Below, in pieces: positions 24,416-32,400 of a stretch of 64,000 bases of DNA. Numbering within the stretch: the first letter of the stretch is position 1; every line of letters begins with the position of its first letter. Under the pieces are notes generated by a model, which was not told the origin of the DNA, made no database searches, and saw only the letters and a list, made by a program, of their open reading frames with translations. The DNA is taken from assembly GCA_963761755.1 (NCBI GenBank), contig CAVXIC010000013.1, positions 781,938 to 845,937 of the forward strand. The letters run 5' to 3'. The DNA is from CAJXVA01 sp963761755 (GTDB lineage Bacteria; Myxococcota_A; Polyangia; Nannocystales; Nannocystaceae). The position numbers and the translations under genes were made by a program.

Positions 24416-24624
24416 CGTGAACCGACCCTCGGGCGACAACGTCACGGCGCGGGTGTCGGTGCGCCACGAGAGCCTGATCCGGATCCGCGGTCACTTCCTC
24501 GGCGAGCTGATCACGCTGGCGACGGACATCTGATCGAGCCGCGTCCCGGCCAGTGGGCTACTCGGGCGGATCCAGCAGCGCGATCAGCTGCTCTTCGGTG
24601 ATCAGCTGCACGTTGTAGCTGCGG
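24416..24624. repeat. 209-bp direct repeat, right copy
   Basis: This repeats 14114-14322 (first 154 bp identical, then four differences in 55 bp). Here the ligase gene is complete and only the last 39 codons of the sigma-type gene remain. Its left edge abuts the end of an IS91-type element fragment; its right edge lies inside the ligase coding region, where the left copy passes into an ECF sigma pseudogene. Confidence 0.9.
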
Positions 24625-26567
24625 GCCTTCTTGGCCTTGCCGCTGGTCGATTCGGGATCGGCCAGCACCAGGTAGGTGAGATCGCGGGTGACCTTGTCGA
24701 CCAGCGTATAGCCAGCGTCTTGGAGCGGCTGCTCGTAGTCGTTCTTCTTCTTGCCGCTGGGCAGCTTGCCGGTGATCGCGACGCTCCCCTTGCTGTCGGC
24801 GGCTGCACTCTTGGACGCTTCGAGGATCGCCTTGGCATCGACCGGCAGGATGGTGACTCCGTTGGCAACGAGCGCGTCGATGACGTCGGCGACCCCATCG
24901 ATGCTGTCCTGAAGCCGATCGCCCAGCGTCGGCACGCCCGCCCGGGCGGCGAACTCGGGGTCCCGCAGGTGACCGCCGCGCCAGTCGGCCAGCGTGTCGA
25001 GCTCGCCGGGGACAGCGGTGAGCATGAGCTCGACGCGCCGAGGACCCAGTCCGTGGATGCCGAGCGAGCCCATGAAGAGGATCAGGCTGACCTGCCGTGA
25101 ATTCTCGATCTCGGCCAAGATGGTGGTCGCCCGCTTCATGCCCAGGCGGATCTCCTTGTCGGCGTTGATGATGAGGGACGCGAGCAGTTCGGGGTCTTCG
25201 CGCAGCGTGTACAGGCCCGCGGGGTTCTCGAGGTTCATCTGCTCGATCAACGCCTCGCGTACCGAGTCGCCGATCCCTTGGATGTCGAGGCCCTTGATCC
25301 AACGGGCGATCTTGCCGGTGGACTTCTTGGGGCAGTCGGCATTGAGGCACACCGTCGCCACCCCGGAGTCTCCGCCGGTGTTGGTCCGACGGCCGACGGC
25401 GCCGTCGCAGAACGGGCAGACGGTGGGCTCGTCGATGGTGCGTCGCTTGCCCTCGGGGGCTCTGGCGATCACACGGATCACCTTGGGGATGATGTCGTTG
25501 GCCTTGATCACGAAGACGGTGTCACCGACCGCGACGCCCAGCCGCTCGACCTCCTCCCAGTTGTTGAGCAGGGCGTTCTGAACCGTGGTTCCGCCGATCT
25601 CCACCGGGGCCAGCTTGGCAGTGGGGACCAACACGCCGGTGTGCCCTCCGCTGATGTCGTAGTCGAGCACGACGGTCTCACCACCCTCGGACGCAAACTT
25701 CCACGCGGTCTGTCCCTTGGGGCGGTTGGCGGTGACGCCGAGCTTGGCCTGCGCCTGGAGGTCGTCGATCTTCAGCACGATGCCGTCGATCCAAAACGGG
25801 AGGTCGGCGCGGGTGGCTTCGATGCGCTGGTAGTACGTGACGCAGGCCTCGAGGTCCGGGCAGTGCTCCCATGGCATCAGCGTGAAGCCCAGCGCCTGCA
25901 GGAAGGCGGACTTCTCGGATTCCGTCTCGAAGGTCGTCTCTGCGGCGTCCACGTCGAAGGCGTACACGGACAGCATGTGCGCGTCCTTGCCGTTCTTTCG
26001 GCCCATGATGCCGTTGCCTAGGTTGCGCGGGTTCTTGCTGCGGGCCGGGTCGACGATGCCCCAGTGCTCGACGGTGAGGATGACCTCGAACCGGACGGCT
26101 CCCGAGAACGGGTGGCCGTCGGGACGCGTGGCGAAGACGGGCAGACCGCGAAACTTGACCGCGTTGGCGGTGATGTCCTCACCCACCGACCCATCGCCGC
26201 GAGAGATGGCCTGCACGAGCCGACCCTGCTCGTAGTAGGCCGCCGCGCTCGCGCCATCGCCCTTGAGCGAAACGTGCATCGCCGGACTGCCGTTCTTGGT
26301 GAACCATGTCTCGAACTCGGCGGCGGTGTTGACCTTGCCTTGGCTGCCCATCGGCATGCGGTGCGCCGCCTTCGTGAGGATGGCGTCGGCCGGCACGGGC
26401 GCGCCGACGATCGCCAGCACGTCGTCTTCGGGATCGATGGCCCGCAGCTCGTCTTCGAGGGCGTCATACTCGGCGTCGGACATGATCGCCTGGTCGCCGA
26501 AGTAGTAGGCCTGCTTGGCCTTGAGGATGGTGTTGCGCAACCAGGTCCGGCGCTGGGCGTCGTCCAT
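24558..26567 (-). CDS. NAD-dependent DNA ligase, divergent LigA type
   Basis: The 669-residue protein has the LigA layout. The N-terminal Ia region (YYFGDQAIMSDAEYDALEDE) binds the NMN part of NAD. The adenylation motif is LKGDGAS with Lys102 as the probable nucleophile. RGDGSVGEDITANAVKFRGLP is the next conserved block. OB-fold, a four-Cys zinc finger (CPFC near residue 385 and CLNADC near 410), helix-hairpin-helix repeats, and a C-terminal BRCT domain (GSVAITGKLPSGKKK to the end) follow. It differs from typical LigA at conserved places: MPMGSQGKVNT replaces the usual MxSLxNxFS block, and the motif is KGDG rather than KIDG. It may be an accessory ligase rather than the replicative one. The 3' end is duplicated in the left repeat. 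Confidence 0.85.
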   Translation of the reverse strand: MDDAQRRTWLRNTILKAKQAYYFGDQAIMSDAEYDALEDELRAIDPEDDVLAIVGAPVPADAILTKAAHRMPMGSQGKVNTAAEFETWFTKNGSPAMHVSLKGDGASAAAYYEQGRLVQAISRGDGSVGEDITANAVKFRGLPVFATRPDGHPFSGAVRFEVILTVEHWGIVDPARSKNPRNLGNGIMGRKNGKDAHMLSVYAFDVDAAETTFETESEKSAFLQALGFTLMPWEHCPDLEACVTYYQRIEATRADLPFWIDGIVLKIDDLQAQAKLGVTANRPKGQTAWKFASEGGETVVLDYDISGGHTGVLVPTAKLAPVEIGGTTVQNALLNNWEEVERLGVAVGDTVFVIKANDIIPKVIRVIARAPEGKRRTIDEPTVCPFCDGAVGRRTNTGGDSGVATVCLNADCPKKSTGKIARWIKGLDIQGIGDSVREALIEQMNLENPAGLYTLREDPELLASLIINADKEIRLGMKRATTILAEIENSRQVSLILFMGSLGIHGLGPRRVELMLTAVPGELDTLADWRGGHLRDPEFAARAGVPTLGDRLQDSIDGVADVIDALVANGVTILPVDAKAILEASKSAAADSKGSVAITGKLPSGKKKNDYEQPLQDAGYTLVDKVTRDLTYLVLADPESTSGKAKKARSYNVQLITEEQLIALLDPPE

Positions 26568-26577
26568 TGCCTGCAGA

Positions 26578-27384
26578 CTACTTCGGCTTTCGGGGACCGG
26601 GAAGCCAGTCCGGGTCGAAGGTGCAGACGTGCAGCACGACCATGCCCACGGTGAGGTCGGCGAAGTCGATCAGCACGAGCAGGCCTAGGTGCATCGCCAG
26701 CATTCCGGCCCACAGCCAGGGGCGCAGGCGCGCACATAGGGCCAGGGGCGCGAAGGCGATCTCGAAGCCGAGGGTCGACCAGCTCAGGGCCTGGAGCAGC
26801 ATCGGGGGCCAGCGGGCCATCCAGGTGCGCAGGGCGGTGTCATGGGCCAAGGGGTTGGCGAGCACGTATGCGAACGCTTGGCCATCGATCCAGGAGGCTG
26901 CCGCGAGCTTGGTGACGCCGCTGTACGAGTAGCCCAGCGCCATCGCGATCCACAGCGCGCGCAGCATGGACGGGGGCCAGGCCCGTTCGGACCCCGCGAC
27001 CCCGGAGGGTGTGCGAGCACCACACAGGGTCCAGGCGAGGAGCAGCAGGCCGACGTAGGGCATGGCCGGATTGGCGATGAGCGGGTTGCGGCCGAACAGA
27101 CACGCGGAGACGAAGAGGGCCACCCCGGCCGCGACGCGATCGGCCTTCCCCGCCGCCAGCGCCACGCCTCCGACCGCGCCGGCGACCACCAGGGCAACCA
27201 CGACCGCGGGCGCGTCCCACAGCGCGAGAAGGTTGGGAAACGCGTGCAGCAGCGGGCTCGCGGATCCGTCGGGCAGCATGCCCTCATTGGAGAACAACTC
27301 GGCCGCCCAGGGCAGCAGGCTGGCGAAGTGCGCGGCGACATAGCCCCCGAGGGTGACGCGGACGGCGAGGCGGGGCTCAAGCAT
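26578..27384 (-). CDS. HTTM/DoxX-like integral membrane protein
   Basis: The 268-residue protein starts MLEPRLAVRVTLGGYVAAHF and has about seven hydrophobic segments. It includes VLFSxEGMLPDGSAS-type text after the first helix, and the YSYSGVTKLAAASWIDGQAF segment near residue 155, a pattern shared with HTTM (vitamin K-dependent carboxylase-like) and DoxX-related membrane proteins. GMVVLHVCTFDPDWLP ends the protein. The activity is unknown. It follows the sterol-desaturase-like gene with an 8-bp overlap, so the two are co-expressed and probably work together in lipid modification at the membrane. Confidence 0.75.
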   Translation of the reverse strand: MLEPRLAVRVTLGGYVAAHFASLLPWAAELFSNEGMLPDGSASPLLHAFPNLLALWDAPAVVVALVVAGAVGGVALAAGKADRVAAGVALFVSACLFGRNPLIANPAMPYVGLLLLAWTLCGARTPSGVAGSERAWPPSMLRALWIAMALGYSYSGVTKLAAASWIDGQAFAYVLANPLAHDTALRTWMARWPPMLLQALSWSTLGFEIAFAPLALCARLRPWLWAGMLAMHLGLLVLIDFADLTVGMVVLHVCTFDPDWLPGPRKPK

Positions 27385-28603
27385 GGCTGGCCTCCTCGCG
27401 GCAGCGGACCGTGACCGTGTCGATGGCCGGTAGTCCAGGGCGAACCTGGTACTCGATCGTGACGTCGGAGGCGACGGTGCGGGTGTCGATGCCGAGCTCG
27501 GCGAGCAGTGGCCGATCGCCGCACAGCCCGTGCTGGGACACGGCGTCGAACATGGGCGCCAAGTGGGGCTGGGTTTGGCCCTCCGGCAGGAACACGACGA
27601 CTGCACCGTACACATTGCGCCGGTTGTAGGCACCCTGCAGTCGCGGGCCATCGGGTCGCAGCGGCAGGGCGTGGGCGTGACCGTGATGGTCGATCCAGCG
27701 CAGCGTGATCGCGGTGGAGAAGGGTTCGAAGTCGCCGAAGGCGGTGAACACCTTGGGTGCAGGGCTCGCGCCGGTGGCCGCCGCGAGTCCCGAGAGGATC
27801 GGCAGACCCAACGGATCCGCCACCATGCGCACGACGCCCAAGCCGAGCACCACCGCGGCGGCCGGGCTGGGTCGCTCTGGGTGCGGGGCGTGCACGTCCA
27901 CCCCGACGAGCAGCGCACCCAGTCGCGCCTCGCGGTGCTCGGCGAATCCACACGTCCCCTCGAAGGTGGCCGGGTTCTCGAACGTTCCGAAGAGAATGTC
28001 CCAAAGAGGCAGATCGCTGTAGTTGTTGCTGTGTCGGTCCCGCTCGTGGTGGATGCAGTGCATCTCGGGCCGCTGAAAGACCCAGCCCAACCAGCGCGGC
28101 GTCGACACGTTCCAGTGGTAGACGAGCTCGGCGAGCCCGGTGACGAGCACGGCGATCGCACCCGCGCGGGGGCTCAGTCCAACGAGGCCGAAGAGGACCG
28201 CGGAGCTGAGCATCGCGTTGAGCCCGATCTCGATCGGGTGCTTGTAGAAGCTGGTCAGGATCTCGAGACGGGCCGGGCTGTGGTGCAGCTGGTGCACACC
28301 TCGCCACAGCCAGTCGATCTCGTGCCGGGCGCGGTGCCACCAGTAGTAGACGAAGGTGATGACCAGGTAGCCCGCCATCGCCCCGAGCCCGACGCCCAGG
28401 ACGTCCGCGTCGAAGGGGGCGAGCTTGGCCCACCACGCATCGAGCGACGCGCCGATGAGATAGACCGAGGCAGCCTGCACGCCGTTGAGCGCGACGGCGC
28501 GGAGAAGGAAGCCCGAGGCCTTGGGCAGAGGCCGCCCGGGGGCGAGGCGCTCGACCACCATCATGGCCGCCGCCGCTGCGAGGACGATGAGCGGAATGTT
28601 CAC
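27377..28603 (-). CDS. Sterol desaturase / fatty acid hydroxylase family protein
   Basis: The 408-residue membrane protein starts at a GTG (MNIPLIVLAAAAAMM). It carries the three histidine boxes of the superfamily: HRARH (residues 90-94), HQLHH (104-108) and HCIHH (182-186), which bind a di-iron centre; a conserved YKHPIEIGLNA lies between. The first 230 residues are the membrane enzyme; the last 150 residues are soluble and unrecognised (FGDFEPFSTAITLRWIDHHG). Such enzymes hydroxylate or desaturate sterols, carotenoids or alkyl lipids; some Nannocystis-group myxobacteria make sterols, but the substrate here is not known. The gene overlaps the HTTM-like gene downstream. Confidence 0.83.
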   Translation of the reverse strand: MNIPLIVLAAAAAMMVVERLAPGRPLPKASGFLLRAVALNGVQAASVYLIGASLDAWWAKLAPFDADVLGVGLGAMAGYLVITFVYYWWHRARHEIDWLWRGVHQLHHSPARLEILTSFYKHPIEIGLNAMLSSAVLFGLVGLSPRAGAIAVLVTGLAELVYHWNVSTPRWLGWVFQRPEMHCIHHERDRHSNNYSDLPLWDILFGTFENPATFEGTCGFAEHREARLGALLVGVDVHAPHPERPSPAAAVVLGLGVVRMVADPLGLPILSGLAAATGASPAPKVFTAFGDFEPFSTAITLRWIDHHGHAHALPLRPDGPRLQGAYNRRNVYGAVVVFLPEGQTQPHLAPMFDAVSQHGLCGDRPLLAELGIDTRTVASDVTIEYQVRPGLPAIDTVTVRCREEASHA

Positions 28604-28732
28604 GGAAGCTGGTCAGAGCAATCCGTGGGCCAAGCTTCAAGTGTCTGGAATCACTGATGGTCGGGGCACTCGGTGTTCGTCGGGTGATGGCCTGCGTACA
28701 CGGGATGTACAGCGGCTGCCCACGACGCCGGC

Positions 28733-29005
28733 TCAGTCCTCGCAGAGCATCAGGTCCACGAGCACGCTGCCCAGCGGGGGCACGCCCTTCTTCTCGCACT
28801 TCTTCGCGTACACCTTCTGCCAGTGTGCGTACCCACCGAGGGTCCGCTGCTGGTGGACGAGCAGCTCGACGAAGGGGCGCCGGTCGTCGTTGGGGAGGCG
28901 CTCGAACATCTTCTTCTGCGGCTTGGTCATCGAGCAGCCGGTGCAGTGCCCCGCCCGCCGAAACTTGCAGACGTCGATGCAGGGGGACGGGAGCTTCTTC
29001 GCCAT
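28733..29005 (-). CDS. DUF1289 protein
   Basis: The 90-residue product starts MAKKLPSPCIDVCKFRRAGH. It contains the full DUF1289 motif: SPCIDVC, then CTGCSMTKPQ, with four Cys predicted to bind zinc or an Fe-S cluster, followed by a short helical tail (KVYAKKCEKKG). DUF1289 proteins are small and of unknown function. An upstream in-frame extension overlaps the SlyX promoter region and is not supported. Confidence 0.88.
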   Translation of the reverse strand: MAKKLPSPCIDVCKFRRAGHCTGCSMTKPQKKMFERLPNDDRRPFVELLVHQQRTLGGYAHWQKVYAKKCEKKGVPPLGSVLVDLMLCED

Positions 29006-29103
29006 CGTGTGTCTAGACGTAGCAAGCGGAGCGCGCTGCGTCACGCCAATCGGATCCCAGCGCGCGGTAGCCGATGGCCTCGCCACGGGGTACCGTGGTC
29101 GGC

Positions 29104-29298
29104 ATGGACGATCGCATCGTCGAGCTCGAGGTGCGCCTGGCCTTCCAGGACAAGCTGATTGCCGAACTCGATGACGTGGTGCGGGTCTTCAGCCAACGGG
29201 TGGAGCTGCTGCATCGCGAGCTCGAGCTGGTCAAGGAGACCATGAAGGCCGGCGTCCCCGAGGTGGGGCCGCCCGACGAGAAGCCGCCGCACTACTGA
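29104..29298 (+). CDS. slyX: SlyX-family protein
   Basis: The 64-residue protein from the ATG at 29104 reads MDDRIVELEVRLAFQDKLIA, then ELDDVVRVFSQRVELLHREL, and ends PPDEKPPHY. It is a short coiled coil with the EVRLAFQDxxIxxL pattern and Pro-rich C-terminus of SlyX. SlyX proteins are conserved in proteobacteria; their function is not known. The gene is divergent from the DUF1289 gene with about 100 bp between them. Confidence 0.9.
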   Translation: MDDRIVELEVRLAFQDKLIAELDDVVRVFSQRVELLHRELELVKETMKAGVPEVGPPDEKPPHY

Positions 29299-29421
29299 GC
29301 GCGGACGGGGGACGCTCGCGAAACGAAGACTGGTGCCCCGGGCGCGTCGACGAGGGCGAGGCCGGCTGCTGCATCAGTGGGCCGACGTGGGATCTGAGCG
29401 TCTTCGAGCGCTGAGCGGCCT

Positions 29422-32400
29422 TCAGCGCCGGCCGACGCCGAGCAGCGCCCCGCCCTGGGGCCCGCCGCCGGGGCCGAGCTCGACCTGCCAGTCGCAGGCG
29501 GCGATCAGGCTCTCCCGGTGCTCGGCGATCACGATCAGATCGCCGCGATCGATGAGCCGATCGAAGACGCCGCACAGCCGGACGATGTCGGCTTCGTGTA
29601 GGCCACCTCCGGGCTCGTCGAGCACGATGAGCGCGGGCGACTCGGTCTGCAGGAGACGGGCGGCGAGCATCAGGCGCTGCGCCTCGCCGCCGGACAGGGT
29701 GCTGCGCGGGCGGCCGAGCGCGAGGTGGCCCAGACCGGCGTCGACCAGGGCTTGCCCCGCGGCGACGAGCGTGCGCTCGGTGAACTCCGGCAGCAGCGAC
29801 GCGATGTCCGTCTCGAGTGACTCGGCGATCGTGCGGCCCTTCCACCGGACCTCGAGCACCTCGGGCCGGAAGCGCCGGCCGTTGCACGTCGGACAGGGCA
29901 GGGCGAGGTCGGCGAGCGCATCCATCGAGACCGTCTCGACTCCGCTGCCCTTGCAGGTGGGGCAGCGGCCCTTGGGGCTGTCGAACGAGAACGCCGCCTT
30001 CGGCAGGGTGCCGCCCGAGGCAGCGGCGAAGAGCGCCTGCAGGGCGGGCCCGATGCCCAGGGCGTTCAGGGGCGTGTGACCCACGGGCCCGCGGGAGCTG
30101 CGGACCTGGGTGTATCGGTCCACTCCGGTGGTGGCCGCGCAGCCCACGGGGTGGCGGGCGTGGGCCGAGGCCACCAGGACGTCGAAGAGCAGGGTGCTCT
30201 TGCCGCTGCCCGAGGGGCCGGTCACGCCCACGAGCCCGTGCGTGGGGAGCTCGAGGTCGAAGCCGCGAAGGTTGTGGGCTCGGGCTCCGCGAAGCGTGAC
30301 GCCAACCTCGAGCGTTCGGGCGGTCCGCGCCAGCGCGGTGGCACGGAGCGCGCGCGCGGTTGGGGTGTCACCTGCGAGGACCGCGTCGGGCGAACCACAC
30401 GCGACGATCTGCCCGCCGTCGGGCCCGGCACCGGGGCCCAGCTCGAGCAGCACGTCGGCGCGACGCAGGACGGCGGGGCGATGGCTCACCACGATGACCG
30501 TGTTGCCCGCGTCCACCAGCGTGCGCAGCTGATCGAGGAGCGTGCCGACGTCGTCGGCGTGCAGGCCGGCGGTGGGCTCGTCGAGCACGACGGTGGTGTG
30601 GGTGAGGCCCGAGCGCAGCGTGTTGGCGAGGCGAAGCCGCTGCAGCTCGCCGGCCGAGAGGGTGGGGCTGCGCCGGCCCAGCGCGAGGTGACCCAGGCCC
30701 AGGGCGCACACGGCCTGCAGCCGCTGGGCCAGCTCGGGGCGCAGCGCGTCGTAGCCGGCCCTGGCGGCGCCCTCCAGCGCGAGCGCGTCGAGGGTCGAGA
30801 GCACGGCAGCGGCCGGCATGGCCATCAGCGTTTGCAGCCGCAGGCCGCCGACCTCGGTGCGCGCCACCTCGGGCTTGAGCCCCGCGCCCTCGCACGTGGG
30901 GCAGGGATGGTCCTCCAAGGGCACCATCCAGGCCGCGGCGTCCTTGCGGTTGGCGCGACGAATGGCCTCGCGCTCGACCAGCGGGCACAGACCCAGCCAC
31001 GGACCCTCGAAGCTGTGCGACCCCGTTCGCTTGCCGCGGGCGAACGACCACGTCACCGACACCTGCAGATCACCAGAGCCGTGCAGCGCGACCTGCCGAA
31101 CCGGGTCGGGCAGGTCCTGCCAGGGTCCGGTGAGATCGTTGGGCAGCCCCTTGGCCGCCAGCGCAGCCCGGAGCGTGGCGACGTGCTGATCATCGTCGGC
31201 GGTGAAGAAGGCCCCAGGCTTGGTGCCCGCCATCGCGCCCGCGCTCAGGGGCATGCCCGGGTCGGTCACGAGCAGGTGCGGCGCGCAGCGAGGCACCGTG
31301 CCCAGCCCGGCACAGACCGCGCACGCGCCCAGCGGTCGGTCGGGGCTGAAGTGCTCCGCCGTCCACCCGCAGGGCGTTCCCGCCCGGGACCACAGCAGGC
31401 GCAGCAGTGGCCCGAGCTCGGCCTGGGTCGCGACGGTCGAGCGCCGGTTGGCCCGCGCGCCTCCCTGCTCGAGCGTGATGACCGGCGTGAGACCGGTGGC
31501 TTCGCGCAGCGGTGGCCGGGCCTGCCGGCGCACCTGCTGACGGACCACGAAGGGCAGCGTCTCCGAGAAGCGGTGCCACGCCTCCGCAGCCAGGGTGTCG
31601 AACACCAGCGAGGTCTTGCCGCTGCCCGAGACCCCTGCGACCGCGATCAGGGCGCGGTGCGGCAGATCGACGTCCAGGGCCTGCAGGCCATGCGTGGTCA
31701 CGCCACGCAGCGAGATCGTCGCCGGCGGGGGCGTCGGGTCTCTGGGGTCGCGGCGGCTCGAGCGCGGCCCGGGATCGAAGCCGACGCCGTAGCGTGCCAC
31801 GCCATCGCGCACCTCGGTGCGCACGTCGGCGGCGGCCCACACGTGGCGATGGTGCGAGACGGCGACCACCGTGTGGCCAGCGTCGACCAGGGCGTCGATC
31901 GCGGTGAGCAGGCGAGTGATGTCGGTGGGATGCAGGCCGCGGTCGGGCTCGTCGAGCAGCAGCAGCGAGGGCTTGGCGTCCGTGGTGCCCAGCAACGTCG
32001 CCAGCTTGACCCGCTGCGCCTCGCCGCGACTGAGCTGGTGGCTGCCGTGCCCCAGGCGCAGGTAGCCCAGGCCCAGGGTTTGCATGGCTTGGCACAGCGC
32101 GTGCGCGGCAGGGTCGGCGGCGAAGTACTCGACCGCTTCGTCGACCGTCATCTGCAGCACTTCGGCGATGGTTCGGCCGCGTACGGAGACGCCGAGCACG
32201 GCCGGGCTGAACCGTCCCCCGTCGCAGGCGGGGCAGGTACGCTCGACGTCCTCGAGCAGGTGCAGGCCGATGCGCTGGACGCCGAGGCCTTCGCACTGCG
32301 GACAGCGCCCGGCCTTGTTGTTGTACGAGAATGCGCTCGGGCCGAGCTTGGCCGCCTTGGCCTGGGGCGCGGCCGCGAACGCCTTGCGGACCCGATCGAA

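Noticed and set aside
23532..24494. A long minus-strand frame through the IS91-type repeat copies
   Set aside because: It reads through two repeat units in the wrong frame; the transposase fragment is in another frame.
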